DNA from: Salinibacterium sp. TMP30
Lineage (GTDB): Bacteria > Actinomycetota > Actinomycetes > Actinomycetales > Microbacteriaceae
Length of the DNA: 64,000 nt
Assembly (NCBI RefSeq): GCF_038397785.1
Contig: NZ_CP151642.1
Span: 1,178,001-1,242,000 of the forward strand
Direction: 5' to 3'
The notes under the pieces are model-generated. The model was not told where the DNA came from, made no database searches, and was given only the letters and a program-made list of their open reading frames with translations. Made by a program: the position numbers and the translations under genes. Below, one piece after another: positions 40,221 to 49,490 of the stretch. Every line of letters begins with the position of its first letter. Positions within the stretch are counted from its first letter, which is position 1.

Positions 40221-41156
40221 ATGCGAGATCCAGCCGGCCTATATGACATCGTGACCGATGTCGTTGCGGTGCCGCGCGGTCTCCCGCTCGTCGCGGGCCT
40301 TACCGGGTTTGCCGATGCGGGTGGAGCGGTCAGCCAGCTCAGCCAGTACCTTCTCGATACTCTCGAACGCACAGTTGTTGCGTCGTTCGACAACGATGCG
40401 CTGCTTGACTATCGTGCGCGCCGCCCGACGATCTATTTTGATCAAGATCATTTGAGCGACTACCGCCCGGCCAAACTTGAGCTGTATTTGGCGAAGGACG
40501 AGCTGGGACAACCCTTCTTGCTCCTCACGGGATACGAGCCAGACTTCCAATGGGAGCGGTTCTCGGCTGCTGTCTTGAGGCTCGTCGAAAAATTCGACGT
40601 GAAGTCCACGACGTGGGTTCATGCGATCCCGATGCCTGTGCCGCACACGAGAACTATCGGCGTGACCGTTAGCGGAAATCGCAGTGAGCTGATCGACTCG
40701 TTGTCTGTGTGGAAACCACATACTCAGGTGCCAGCGAACGCAATGCATCTGATCGAATATCGCCTGCAGGAGCTGGGGCATCCGACCGCCGGATTCGTTT
40801 TGCTCATTCCCCATTATCTGGCCGATACTGAATGGCCGACCGCGGCCGTTGCGGCGCTCGAGAGCGTTAGCGCAGCAACGGGCTTGATCTTCCCCACAGA
40901 CAGACTTCGTGAAGAAGGCCGCGAGTTTCTGGCAAAGATCGACTCTCAAGTCGAAAGCAACCAAGAACTTGCGCGGCTAGTGGGCACCCTCGAAGAGCGC
41001 CACGACAACTACATGGAACAGAACCCCATGCGGTCGCCGTTAACAGATGAGGATGGCGAACTGCCGTCTGCCGACGAAATAGCGGCAGAACTTCAAAAGT
41101 TCCTTGCAATTAGGCGTGCTGGCGACGACAACAGCAACCCGGGACTGCCTCTCTAG
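40221..41156 (+). CDS. PAC2-family protein (proteasome assembly chaperone-like)
   Basis: A 311-residue member of the PAC2 / DUF75 family: RGLPLVAGLTGFADAGGAVSQL opens the domain, then the RRPTIYFDQDHLSDY stretch and LTGYEPDFQWERF. The C-terminal helix region (LARLVGTLEERHDNYMEQ) is charged. Archaeal and eukaryal relatives help proteasome assembly; actinobacterial members are uncharacterised, and proteasome genes are not in this window. ATG at 40221 with leaderless -10. It precedes sigA on the same strand but with 141 nt between, so sigA has its own promoter. Confidence 0.9.
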   Translation: MRDPAGLYDIVTDVVAVPRGLPLVAGLTGFADAGGAVSQLSQYLLDTLERTVVASFDNDALLDYRARRPTIYFDQDHLSDYRPAKLELYLAKDELGQPFLLLTGYEPDFQWERFSAAVLRLVEKFDVKSTTWVHAIPMPVPHTRTIGVTVSGNRSELIDSLSVWKPHTQVPANAMHLIEYRLQELGHPTAGFVLLIPHYLADTEWPTAAVAALESVSAATGLIFPTDRLREEGREFLAKIDSQVESNQELARLVGTLEERHDNYMEQNPMRSPLTDEDGELPSADEIAAELQKFLAIRRAGDDNSNPGLPL

Positions 41157-41160
41157 CTCT

Positions 41161-41173
41161 GGTGTTTAACACC
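41161..41173. promoter_or_regulatory. Palindrome GGTGTTTAACACC upstream of sigA
   Basis: Perfect 13-bp palindrome with a central T. It overlaps a possible -35 (TTAACA, 41166-41171) whose partner TACTAG is at 41188-41193, about 110 nt before the sigA start. It could be an operator; the factor is unknown. Confidence 0.4.
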
Positions 41174-41297
41174 CAAAAAGCGTGGCATACTAGTAGTAAG
41201 ACCCGGTCTTGTTCTAGATCCGTTTTGCCTTGTGCAGCGTATTCAGATACTTGACATGGGTCTTAGTACTGCCCGAAAACCTCGGAAAGGTGTTCAC

Positions 41298-42677
41298 ATG
41301 GCTACCCGAACTAAGGCTGCGGAGTCCGTAACCGCAACAACAAAGGCTCCTGCTAAGGCAGCGGCACGCACGAAAGCCGCCGACGCGGTAGACGAGGCGA
41401 CTACAGCGGCAGAAGGCGCCGTGAGCACAGCGAAAAAGCCAGCAGCCAAGAAGCCAACAACCAAAAAGGCAGCGACGACGAAGTCGACCGCCGAATCGGC
41501 CACGGCAAAGAAGGCAGCTGCAGTCACAAAGCCTGCGGTTGCGAAGGCGCCCGCCAAGGCCAAAGCGCCGGCGAAGTCCAGAAAGGCCGTCGCTGCATCC
41601 GCTGTAGAAGTCGTCGAGGCTGACGGCAACGAGGAGCCGAAAGACGAAGACCAAGAAGAAAAGTCGACAAGCAAAGACGAAGCACTGCCCACAGGCGCAC
41701 TTGTACTTTCCCTCGTAGACGACGAAGACGACGTTCCTGTTTACTCGGCTGCAATCACCGGTGCTACCGCTGACCCGGTGAAGGACTACCTAAAGCAGAT
41801 CGGTAAAGTCGCACTGCTCAACGCAGCTCAAGAAGTTGAGCTTGCCATGCGAATCGAAGCTGGACTGTTTGCCGAAGACAAGCTTGCGGCTATGGCGCCC
41901 GCCGAAGTTCGCTCGACCCTCGGTCGTGAGCTTCAATGGGTTGCCAAAGACGGTCAGCGCGCAAAGAGCCACTTGCTCGGTGCGAACCTTCGACTTGTCG
42001 TATCGCTCGCTAAGCGCTACACCGGTCGTGGAATGCAGTTCCTCGACCTGATCCAAGAAGGAAACTTGGGCCTCATCCGTGCTGTCGAAAAATTCGACTA
42101 CACCAAGGGTTTCAAGTTCTCTACATACGCCACGTGGTGGATCCGCCAGGCAATCACCCGGGCCATGGCCGACCAGGCCCGTACGATTCGTATTCCCGTG
42201 CACATGGTTGAGGTAATCAACAAGCTCGCTCGTGTGCAGCGCCAAATGCTTCAAGACTTAGGTCGCGAACCCACCCCAGAAGAGCTGTCTCGCGAACTGG
42301 ATATGACTCCTGAAAAGGTAGTCGAGGTTCAGAAGTACGGTCGCGAACCCATCTCGCTTCACACCCCGCTTGGCGAAGACGGCGACAGCGAATTCGGTGA
42401 CCTAATTGAGGACACCGAGGCTGTCGTACCGGCTGATGCGGTGGGCTTCACGATGCTGCAGAAGCAGCTCGAGAGCCTGCTCGACTCGCTCTCCGAACGC
42501 GAGGCGGGAGTAATCCGCATGCGCTTCGGACTGGGCGATGGAATGCCCAAGACCCTTGACCAGATTGGTGACACGTTCGGTGTAACTCGCGAACGTATCC
42601 GTCAAATCGAGTCCAAGACGATGGCCAAACTGCGCCACCCGTCACGCTCACAGTCACTGCGCGACTACCTCGAATAG
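41298..42677 (+). CDS. sigA: Primary RNA polymerase sigma factor (sigma-70 group 1)
   Basis: A 459-residue RpoD/HrdB/SigA. Residues 1-~105 form an Ala/Lys/Pro-rich tail ([17 protein letters not shown]) followed by an acidic patch, in place of region 1.1. Region 1.2 begins near 155 ([16 protein letters not shown]); region 2 has [20 protein letters not shown] and [13 protein letters not shown] near 250-285; region 3 follows, and region 4 ends with REREAGV-like and [15 protein letters not shown] near 430-446. It directs housekeeping transcription. I start at the ATG at 41298 after GGAAAGG; the frame to 41232 lacks conservation. The F420-ligase-like gene starts 7 nt after its stop. Confidence 0.97.
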   Translation: MATRTKAAESVTATTKAPAKAAARTKAADAVDEATTAAEGAVSTAKKPAAKKPTTKKAATTKSTAESATAKKAAAVTKPAVAKAPAKAKAPAKSRKAVAASAVEVVEADGNEEPKDEDQEEKSTSKDEALPTGALVLSLVDDEDDVPVYSAAITGATADPVKDYLKQIGKVALLNAAQEVELAMRIEAGLFAEDKLAAMAPAEVRSTLGRELQWVAKDGQRAKSHLLGANLRLVVSLAKRYTGRGMQFLDLIQEGNLGLIRAVEKFDYTKGFKFSTYATWWIRQAITRAMADQARTIRIPVHMVEVINKLARVQRQMLQDLGREPTPEELSRELDMTPEKVVEVQKYGREPISLHTPLGEDGDSEFGDLIEDTEAVVPADAVGFTMLQKQLESLLDSLSEREAGVIRMRFGLGDGMPKTLDQIGDTFGVTRERIRQIESKTMAKLRHPSRSQSLRDYLE

Positions 42678-42684
42678 GCCAACA

Positions 42685-43389
42685 ATGGGTGCTGAAGCAA
42701 ACGCTGGTAAGAGTCTCACCGTCGAAATTGACGGAGCCGTTTTTGAACGACTTCCTATCAAGACTCGACTGGTGGTTCGCGACGACGACATCGTCCAAGT
42801 GGTGTCGGAGTATGCAAAGGATGTCGTGCGCGATGGCGATATTCTCTTCGTCACCGAAAAAATCGTCGGGATTACGCAGGGCCGTGCATATCCGATTGAC
42901 GAGATCACGCCACGCAAACTTGCGACAACACTCTCGAAGTACGTCACCAAGACCTCGCATGGTATTGGACTAGGCATGCCAGAGACCATGGAAATGGCTC
43001 TGCGCGAATGCGGCACCCCACGCATTCTTTTCGCAGCGGCAGTCGCTGCGGTAACCAAGGCTGTCGGGCGACGTGGCGACTTCTACCGCATCGCTGGACC
43101 CAAGGCTCGTGCGATTGACGGACCCACCAAAAACACGATCCCGCCGTACGATTCCCACGTTGTGCTTGGCCCGGCGCGGCCGAACGGTGTCGCTAGCGAT
43201 ATCGCTCAGGCGCTCGGCGGATCGATCACAGTCGCCGTTGTCGATATTAATGACTTCGGTGGCAACATCCTGGGGTCCACTGACAAATCTACCAATGGTC
43301 TAGTGCTGCGAGTACTGAAAGACAACCCCTTGGGGCAAGATCATCAGAGCACTCCGCTCGGCGTAATCCGTCACGCAACACAGGCCTAG
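42685..43389 (+). CDS. F420-0:gamma-glutamyl ligase (CofE)-family protein, divergent
   Basis: A 234-residue protein resembling the CofE/FbiB-N fold: DGDILFVTEKIVGITQGRA gives the typical strand-loop, then DFYRIAGPKARAIDGP and the C-terminal VVDINDFGGNILGS. True CofE adds glutamates to coenzyme F420 with GTP. This copy departs from the CofE core, and no cofC, cofD or cofGH gene is in the window, so F420 synthesis is not claimed. It starts 7 nt after sigA and is convergent with an ATP-grasp gene 17 nt away. Together they may form a small amide- or peptide-bond-making pair; this is inference. Confidence 0.75.
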   Translation: MGAEANAGKSLTVEIDGAVFERLPIKTRLVVRDDDIVQVVSEYAKDVVRDGDILFVTEKIVGITQGRAYPIDEITPRKLATTLSKYVTKTSHGIGLGMPETMEMALRECGTPRILFAAAVAAVTKAVGRRGDFYRIAGPKARAIDGPTKNTIPPYDSHVVLGPARPNGVASDIAQALGGSITVAVVDINDFGGNILGSTDKSTNGLVLRVLKDNPLGQDHQSTPLGVIRHATQA

Positions 43390-43406
43390 TTGGCTAGGTC
43401 AGCTCG

Positions 43407-44408
43407 CTAGAAGTCGATGATTTCACGGAACTTGGGCAATAGCCCTGTCTTGATTCCGGTGAGGCTGGGCTTCATTTGAAAGACACCAGTGTTGTAGTTG
43501 CCTTCGATGATGGCGGGGCCGGTCGTGGAGATTGCGATGTCCCAACCGACGTAAGGAATCTGCGGAATAATCCGGGCCACTGTGTCGAGCGTGCTTAGTA
43601 CCTCGTCATACAGCGGAACGTGAAAGCCGACGATGGGCGTACCCGTTTGCGGATGTTCGGTGAACGTGTTGGCGAATTTATCGAACGCTCCGTAAGGGGC
43701 GATGCCTGTCTTCTCGTCAAGCACGGTGTACATGCCTCCGCGACCATAGTTGTCGACGTCGGCACCGTTGCCCATCCGCAGCACAGCCTCGAGCACGTGC
43801 ACGTCGCTGCCGTCAAAAAAGGTGATCATCCGGAGCGAGTTGACACTCGTTGGGCACAGGGCTGACATACCGGCGTGCTGCTGGATGAACGCCTCAACGA
43901 GAAATTGGCGGTTATCTATGAGCTGGCGATACAGGGCGTGCCCATCAGCGAGTTCGTCGCCGGAATGTTTTTCGATACCCGCGCCACTCATGCTGTCGAC
44001 AACTTTGACCATGATTGGATCATGTAAGCCGACAAACGCCACGAATTCTGCTTCGCTCGCTGTTCTTAGATCAAGCCATTCGCGACCGAGCCATTCGTTG
44101 AACGTTGCATTAAACGTTGGCTTGTCGTAAAAGCGTTCTCGAAAATCGCGCTGGTTGTACTTCACGACGATTGAGTTCGCGTTTCCGCTCGTAATCCATG
44201 TGCGCCGTTCAGCACGGCTCAGCGCGGTGAACTCGAATTCCTCATAGTCGAGGTAACCAGCTTGATAAACCAGAGAGCACCACACCATGTCGAGCAAAAT
44301 GAGAACTACCGGGGTGCCGCTTCGTCGGCTAATGGCGCGTGCAACGGACAACATGTTCGAGACATCGAGCGAAACAAGACGTGACACGTAGTGTCGGATG
44401 CGCTTCAC
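43407..44408 (-). CDS. ATP-grasp protein of the sugar-transfer-associated type
   Basis: A 333-residue ATP-grasp-fold protein. Features: IVVKYNQRDFRERFYDKPTF-like middle region, DPIMVKVVDSMSGAGIEKH (ATP-binding Lys and glycine loop), FLVEAFIQQHAGMSALCPTS, SVNSLRMITFFDG, and the C-terminal GWDIAISTTGPAIIEGNYNTG with metal-binding Glu and Asn. This fold joins a carboxylate to an amine or similar acceptor using ATP; relatives lie in cell-wall or capsule loci, acting on sugar-linked groups. GTG start with TAGGAG upstream. The substrate is unknown. Convergent with the F420-ligase-like gene; the DUF7455 gene lies upstream on the same strand. Confidence 0.82.
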   Translation of the reverse strand: MKRIRHYVSRLVSLDVSNMLSVARAISRRSGTPVVLILLDMVWCSLVYQAGYLDYEEFEFTALSRAERRTWITSGNANSIVVKYNQRDFRERFYDKPTFNATFNEWLGREWLDLRTASEAEFVAFVGLHDPIMVKVVDSMSGAGIEKHSGDELADGHALYRQLIDNRQFLVEAFIQQHAGMSALCPTSVNSLRMITFFDGSDVHVLEAVLRMGNGADVDNYGRGGMYTVLDEKTGIAPYGAFDKFANTFTEHPQTGTPIVGFHVPLYDEVLSTLDTVARIIPQIPYVGWDIAISTTGPAIIEGNYNTGVFQMKPSLTGIKTGLLPKFREIIDF

Positions 44409-44469
44409 AGTTCTCCTACGAAGGTCACACCGACACGCGTGCCGGCAATGAGCTAACTAGCTGACGATG

Positions 44470-44700
44470 CTAAACGGTGCGTCCAGCACTCAGGCGGCTC
44501 GTCTCGTCGACCCAATTCAGAGCGGTAGGGAAAAGCTTTTCCTTGAACTTGGCTCCATGATGGGCACAAAAGAGGAGATCGCCGCTCGCGAGTGTCGCGC
44601 GAATGTATGCTTGCGCGCCACAACTATCACAGCGATCGAGCGCCGTGAGGGTGTAGTCCATCTCATCGACTGTGGTGTCTTCTGTTGCAATGTTCGACAT
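44470..44700 (-). CDS. DUF7455 small zinc-ribbon-like protein
   Basis: A 76-residue protein: TLTALDRCDSCGAQAYIRA with Cys24/Cys27, and DLLFCAHHGAKF with Cys45 and His47/48, a likely zinc site. The family is kept next to sigA/parE in actinobacteria; function unknown. AAGGAG lies 6-7 nt before the ATG. Divergent from parE with a 215-nt gap. Confidence 0.88.
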   Translation of the reverse strand: MSNIATEDTTVDEMDYTLTALDRCDSCGAQAYIRATLASGDLLFCAHHGAKFKEKLFPTALNWVDETSRLSAGRTV

Positions 44701-44915
44701 GGCCTACTCCTTCTTGCTTGCGGTCGTTAATCCGTACACCTATACAAGCATGCGGACCTGCAGATTGTTCCTATATCGCAGGCATTTCGCTCAGCGCGTA
44801 TCAGAACGGATCAACTCCAGCATGCCGCGGCCGATGGGTGTTGATGAGCGGCAATGTCGTTCGAAGAACGTAGTCTTAACTCCGGTCTTCCGTCGTCAAA
44901 CCCTAGGAGCGCATC

Positions 44916-46994
44916 ATGGCGAGCTCTGACTATTCAGCCCGTCACCTCTCAGTTCTTGAGGGGCTCGAAGCTGTTCGCAAGCGTCCAGGAATGTACATCG
45001 GTTCAACCGATTCACGCGGTCTCATGCACTGCCTCTGGGAGATCATCGATAACTCAGTCGACGAGGCCCTCGATGGGCACGGCTCGGAGATCAGCGTAAT
45101 ATTGCACGCCGACGAGAGCGTTGAGGTTCGTGACCAGGCACGCGGCATCCCGGTCGACATTGAACCCAAGACGGGGCTCTCGGGGGTCGAAGTTGTTTTC
45201 ACGAAGCTCCACGCTGGCGGAAAATTTGGTTCCGGTTCTTATGCAGCATCCGGTGGACTCCACGGCGTTGGTGCCTCAGTGGTTAACGCACTCTCAGAAC
45301 GACTCGACGTTGAAGTTGACCGTGATGGCAAAACCTGGGCCATGTCGTTTCATCGCGGAGAGCCAGGAACGTTCGCCGATACCGGCGAACCCACACCTGA
45401 TGCGCCATTCACGCCCTTCGTGTCCGGCAGCGAACTGCGAGTAGTGGGAAAAGTTCCCAAGGCGCGAACAGGAACCCGCGTTCGCTACTGGGCTGACCGC
45501 CAAATTTTCACTAAGGGTGCCGCATTCCAATCAGACGGACTGATTGATCGACTGCGTCAAACTGCATTCCTGGTGCCCAACCTCACGCTGAACGTTTCTG
45601 ATGAACGCGGCGATGAGCCTCGCCGCGAGAGTTTTGCGTTCGAGGGAGGAATCTCTGAATTCGTTGAACACCTCGCTATCGACCCGCCGATTACTGACAC
45701 ATGGCGGCTCACAGGTGCTGGGGGATTCACCGAGAGCGTCCCCGTTCTCCAAGAGAACGGCCACATGGTTTCGACCGAAGTCTCGCGAGACTGTGTGGTA
45801 GATGTCGCTCTGCGCTGGGGTACCGGCTACGAAACGATTGTCAAAAGTTTTGTTAACATCATCGCAACGCCCAAGGGGGGAACTCACTTGGCCGGCTTCG
45901 AGCAGAGCCTTCTCAAATTTTTGCGTTCGGAGACAGAGAAGAACGCGCGTCGGTTGAAGCTTGGCAATGACAAGCTCGACAAAGACGATGTGCTTGCTGG
46001 ACTCACCGTCGTTCTAACCGTGCGCTTGCCCGAACCGCAGTTTGAGGGTCAGACTAAGGAAATCTTGGGAACGCCAGCAGTTCGTGCGATCGTCGCGAAA
46101 GTCATTGGGGCAGCTCTCGCCGAAAAGTTTTCGTCAACGAAACGGGACGACAAGGCACAGTCTTCGCTAGTGCTCGACAAGGTTGTTGCCGAAATGAAGT
46201 CGCGCATTTCTGCCCGCGCACACAAAGAGACCCAGCGCCGCAAAAACGCACTAGAGAGTTCGAGTTTGCCGGCAAAACTCGTGGATTGCCGCTCCAACGA
46301 TGTCGCAAACAGTGAGCTGTTCATTGTGGAAGGTGATTCAGCGCTCGGAACAGCAAAACTGGGTCGCGATAGCGAATACCAAGCCCTTTTGCCCATTCGA
46401 GGCAAGATCCTCAACGTTCAAAAAGCATCCATTAGTGACATGCTGTCGAACGCTGAATGCGCGTCGATCATTCAAGTGATTGGGGCGGGTTCAGGGCGAA
46501 GCTTCGACCTCTCGACTGCTCGCTACGGCAAAGTCATCATCATGGCCGATGCCGACGTTGACGGCGCCCACATTCGCACCCTATTGCTCACTCTTTTCTT
46601 CCGCTACATGCCTGACATGATCCGGGATGGTCGCGTGTACGCGGCAGTTCCGCCACTGCATCGGGTCGTTGTAATGAACCCCGGTTCGAAGCCGAACGAG
46701 ACGATCTACACCTATTCCGAGAAGGAACTCAACGCAGTTCTGACCGGACTCAAGAAGTCAGGCAAGCGCTACCAGGATCCTATTCAGCGTTACAAGGGTC
46801 TGGGTGAGATGGACGCCGACCAGTTGGCGATCACCACCATGGACCGCAATAACCGAGTGCTTCGCCGCGTGAATATTTCCGATGCCGAACAGGCCGGATT
46901 AGTCTTCGAACTGCTCATGGGCAACGAGGTCGCCCCGCGCAAGGAATTCATCATTCAGGGGCAGGGCCTCGACCGCGACCGTATCGACATCTAG
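44916..46994 (+). CDS. parE: DNA topoisomerase IV subunit B (GyrB/ParE type)
   Basis: A 692-residue type IIA topoisomerase ATPase subunit. GHKL ATPase motifs: EIIDNSVDEALDGHG near 46-60, GLHGVGASVVNALS near 112; Toprim metal site: FIVEGDSALGTAK near 470 and MADADVDGAHIRTLL near 545; C-terminal QRYKGLGEMDADQL. I call it ParE because its partner lies next door in convergent orientation, near sigA and not dnaA. By eye alone GyrB cannot be fully excluded. TAGGAG 6 nt before the ATG. No hairpin was found in the 24-nt gap before the parC 3' end. Confidence 0.93.
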   Translation: MASSDYSARHLSVLEGLEAVRKRPGMYIGSTDSRGLMHCLWEIIDNSVDEALDGHGSEISVILHADESVEVRDQARGIPVDIEPKTGLSGVEVVFTKLHAGGKFGSGSYAASGGLHGVGASVVNALSERLDVEVDRDGKTWAMSFHRGEPGTFADTGEPTPDAPFTPFVSGSELRVVGKVPKARTGTRVRYWADRQIFTKGAAFQSDGLIDRLRQTAFLVPNLTLNVSDERGDEPRRESFAFEGGISEFVEHLAIDPPITDTWRLTGAGGFTESVPVLQENGHMVSTEVSRDCVVDVALRWGTGYETIVKSFVNIIATPKGGTHLAGFEQSLLKFLRSETEKNARRLKLGNDKLDKDDVLAGLTVVLTVRLPEPQFEGQTKEILGTPAVRAIVAKVIGAALAEKFSSTKRDDKAQSSLVLDKVVAEMKSRISARAHKETQRRKNALESSSLPAKLVDCRSNDVANSELFIVEGDSALGTAKLGRDSEYQALLPIRGKILNVQKASISDMLSNAECASIIQVIGAGSGRSFDLSTARYGKVIIMADADVDGAHIRTLLLTLFFRYMPDMIRDGRVYAAVPPLHRVVVMNPGSKPNETIYTYSEKELNAVLTGLKKSGKRYQDPIQRYKGLGEMDADQLAITTMDRNNRVLRRVNISDAEQAGLVFELLMGNEVAPRKEFIIQGQGLDRDRIDI

Positions 46995-47018
46995 GGGCTC
47001 GGTTGAGTTGCACCGCAG

Positions 47019-49478
47019 CTATGGGGTAGTCCCTATTGAGCCGATCACGCTGTCGAGAGGGGCTCCAGAGGCATCACGTTTACCTAGTTCGGTCGGTAGT
47101 TGGCGAACGACGCCATCGGGCGCTACAGCGGTTGCAGGAGCCGCTCCGACCCAACCCAGAGTCAGCACGTCTTCGCCCTTGAGCAGTGAGTGTGCACGCA
47201 CACCACCGGTGCCGCGGCCCTTTGCTGGGAACTGATCGAATTCGCTGACCTTTGCCCGCCCAGGATCGGTGCCGGCAATTGTCCCGCTCGAACCAGAAAC
47301 TGTGACCGCGACCGTATCTGAGCCAGGGGCGACGGAGTCGAAGAAGATCACACTGGCACCGGCATCCATTCGAATGCCGGCCATTCCGCCGGCGCTGAGT
47401 CCTTGAGGGCGTACAGACGATGCGACAAAGTGAAGCAATTGGGCATTTGACGTAATGAATGTCAGCTCATCGCCGTCGCTGCTGTGTGCTGCACCCACTA
47501 ATTCGTCGCCGTTCTTGAGAGCAATGACCTCAAAGTCAGGCCGCGACGGCCATGAGCCAGGAGTGACCCGCTTCACAGTGCCCTGTCGTGTTCCCAAGGC
47601 GATCGGTTGATCGCTTTCGAGGGAGACAAGCGCCAATACTTTTTCTTTACTATCGATCGCCAAGTACTCGTTGATCTTCGCGCCAGCGCCTAACTGCACA
47701 GAGCTTGATGGCACGTTTGGAAGCTCCATTGCCGTAAACCGGATGAGGCGGCCGCGATTGGTTATCGCTCCGACTTCGGTGCGGCTGGTCGTTGTCACGC
47801 GCGAACGAATCGCGTCATGCTTTGACCGACGCGGGGCGGCAAGTACGGTCTCACCCTCGGCGATGCCGACACGGATTACACGGCCCGTGGTAGAAAGCAA
47901 TATCACACACGGCTCATCAACAATCTCGAGGACGGGCAAGTTCTTTCGTGCAGCCGAACGTGATGTTGTTGCGAGGGATGCCGGTGCCTCTGTCAGCAGG
48001 GTGCGACGCGGCGTTCCGAATTTCTCGGCAACGTCTTCGAGCTCATCAGACACGAGAGCTCGAATCAGTGTGTCGTCGGCGAGTAATGCTTCGAGACGTG
48101 CGATCTCTGCGCGCAACTTGTCGGCCTCGGCTTCAAGCTCAATTCTGCTGAACTTGGTCAGGCGGCGCAGTCGGAGTTCAAGAATGTACTCGGCCTGAAG
48201 TTCGCTCAGGTCAAAAACGTCGCGCAGTCGAGTGCGCGCCTGATCGCTGTCGTCGCTCTGGCGAATAACTTGGATGACTTCATCGATGTCGACAATAGCG
48301 ACGAGCAGTCCTTCAACCAGGTGCAACCGCTCGCGGTGCTTCATCAGACGGAATGTGCTTCGCCGCGTAACGACCTGGAGCCGATGCTTGAGGAACACTT
48401 CCAGCAGTGACTTAAGGCCGAGCGTCTGGGGACGACCATCGACGAGGGTGACCGCGTTGATACTGAAATTATCTTCTAGGGGAGTGAGTCGATAGAGCTG
48501 CTCGAGTACGGCATCCGGGCTGAAGCCGGTTTTGATTCCGATGACGAGTCTCAAGCCGTGGTTGCGGTCGGTGAGATCAGTGACGTCAGAGATGCCAACA
48601 ATCTTCTTCGCGTTAACACCATCTTTAATCTTCTCGATGACGCGCTCGGGACCAACCAGGTAGGGGAGCTCGGTTACGACGAGACCCATCTTGCGCGCGG
48701 TAATGGACTCGACCGACACTTTCGCTCGCGTCTTGAATGCGCCGCGACCGTTTGCGTAGGCGTCTTTGACTCCGGCAAGGCCAATGATCTTGCCCCCGGT
48801 CGGAAGGTCGGGGCCGGGAACGAACTGCATGAGTTCTTCGAGTGAGGCGTCAGGATTCGATAGCAAGTGCCGTGCGGCGCCGACTACCTCAATGAGGTTG
48901 TGCGGTGCCATATTTGTGGCCATTCCGACGGCAATTCCGCTTGCTCCATTGACGAGCAAGTTGGGGAACGCGGCAGGAAGCACCTCAGGCTGAGTGGTCG
49001 AATTGTCGTAGTTCGGTACGAAGTCGACAACATCTTCGTCGAGGTTATCTGTCATCGCGATCGCTGACGCCTGCAAGCGCGCCTCGGTATAGCGCGGGGC
49101 AGCCGGCCCGTCATCCAATGACCCAAAATTGCCGTGACCATCAATCAGCGGGACCCGCAGAATGAAGCTCTGGGTCAATCGCACCATCGCGTCGTAAATG
49201 GAGGCGTCGCCGTGGGGGTGCAGCTTTCCCATCACATCGCCGACAACACGCGAGGACTTCACGTGGCCCCGCTCGGGACGCAGTCCCATCTCACTCATCT
49301 GGTACAGGATGCGGCGTTGAACGGGCTTCAGACCGTCGCGTGCGTCGGGAAGAGCGCGCGAATAAATCACGGAGTACGCATACTCCAAGAACGATCCCTG
49401 CATTTCGGTCGTTACATCGATGTCTTCAATGCGTTCGCCGGCGGGGGAGTCTGGGGTGGGTTTCGTGGGAGTAGCCAT
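47019..49478 (-). CDS. parC: DNA topoisomerase IV subunit A (GyrA/ParC type)
   Basis: An 819-residue breakage-reunion subunit. The active Tyr130 is in APRYTEARL; the quinolone-region helix reads [16 protein letters not shown] near 85-100; [16 protein letters not shown] precedes the Tyr. The C-terminal beta-propeller region follows from ~500, but the canonical GyrA box is not evident, which supports Par[11 protein letters not shown] near the end is a partial match. It decatenates chromosomes with ParE. Its start codon lies only 12 nt from that of the divergent phosphodiesterase. Confidence 0.93.
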   Translation of the reverse strand: MATPTKPTPDSPAGERIEDIDVTTEMQGSFLEYAYSVIYSRALPDARDGLKPVQRRILYQMSEMGLRPERGHVKSSRVVGDVMGKLHPHGDASIYDAMVRLTQSFILRVPLIDGHGNFGSLDDGPAAPRYTEARLQASAIAMTDNLDEDVVDFVPNYDNSTTQPEVLPAAFPNLLVNGASGIAVGMATNMAPHNLIEVVGAARHLLSNPDASLEELMQFVPGPDLPTGGKIIGLAGVKDAYANGRGAFKTRAKVSVESITARKMGLVVTELPYLVGPERVIEKIKDGVNAKKIVGISDVTDLTDRNHGLRLVIGIKTGFSPDAVLEQLYRLTPLEDNFSINAVTLVDGRPQTLGLKSLLEVFLKHRLQVVTRRSTFRLMKHRERLHLVEGLLVAIVDIDEVIQVIRQSDDSDQARTRLRDVFDLSELQAEYILELRLRRLTKFSRIELEAEADKLRAEIARLEALLADDTLIRALVSDELEDVAEKFGTPRRTLLTEAPASLATTSRSAARKNLPVLEIVDEPCVILLSTTGRVIRVGIAEGETVLAAPRRSKHDAIRSRVTTTSRTEVGAITNRGRLIRFTAMELPNVPSSSVQLGAGAKINEYLAIDSKEKVLALVSLESDQPIALGTRQGTVKRVTPGSWPSRPDFEVIALKNGDELVGAAHSSDGDELTFITSNAQLLHFVASSVRPQGLSAGGMAGIRMDAGASVIFFDSVAPGSDTVAVTVSGSSGTIAGTDPGRAKVSEFDQFPAKGRGTGGVRAHSLLKGEDVLTLGWVGAAPATAVAPDGVVRQLPTELGKRDASGAPLDSVIGSIGTTP

Positions 49479-49483
49479 AGGAT
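49478..49483 (+). promoter_or_regulatory. -10 element TAGGAT, leaderless start of the phosphodiesterase gene
   Basis: TAGGAT, 7 nt (TGACCTA), ATG at 49491. Its first base pairs with the first base of the parC start codon on the other strand. Confidence 0.5.
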
Positions 49484-49484
49484 T

Positions 49485-49490
49485 GACCTA
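49485..49490 (-). promoter_or_regulatory. Weak candidate -10 for parC
   Basis: Minus-strand TAGGTC ends 6 nt before the parC ATG, but lacks the final T of TANNNT. It lies directly against the ATG of the divergent gene. Confidence 0.3.

Noticed and set aside
42685-43389. Claim that the organism makes coenzyme F420
   Set aside because: Only one divergent CofE-family gene is visible; no cofC, cofD, cofG or cofH gene is in the window, so the pathway cannot be inferred.
44916-49478. Calling the topoisomerase pair GyrB and GyrA
   Set aside because: The genes are convergent, far from any dnaA-recF context, and the second subunit lacks a clear GyrA box, so ParE/ParC is the better call, though not absolute.
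49134-49490. 119-residue N-terminal extension of the phosphodiesterase
   Set aside because: This stretch is antisense to parC and has no domain or signal peptide; the ATG at 49491 has a leaderless -10 and begins the conserved protein.
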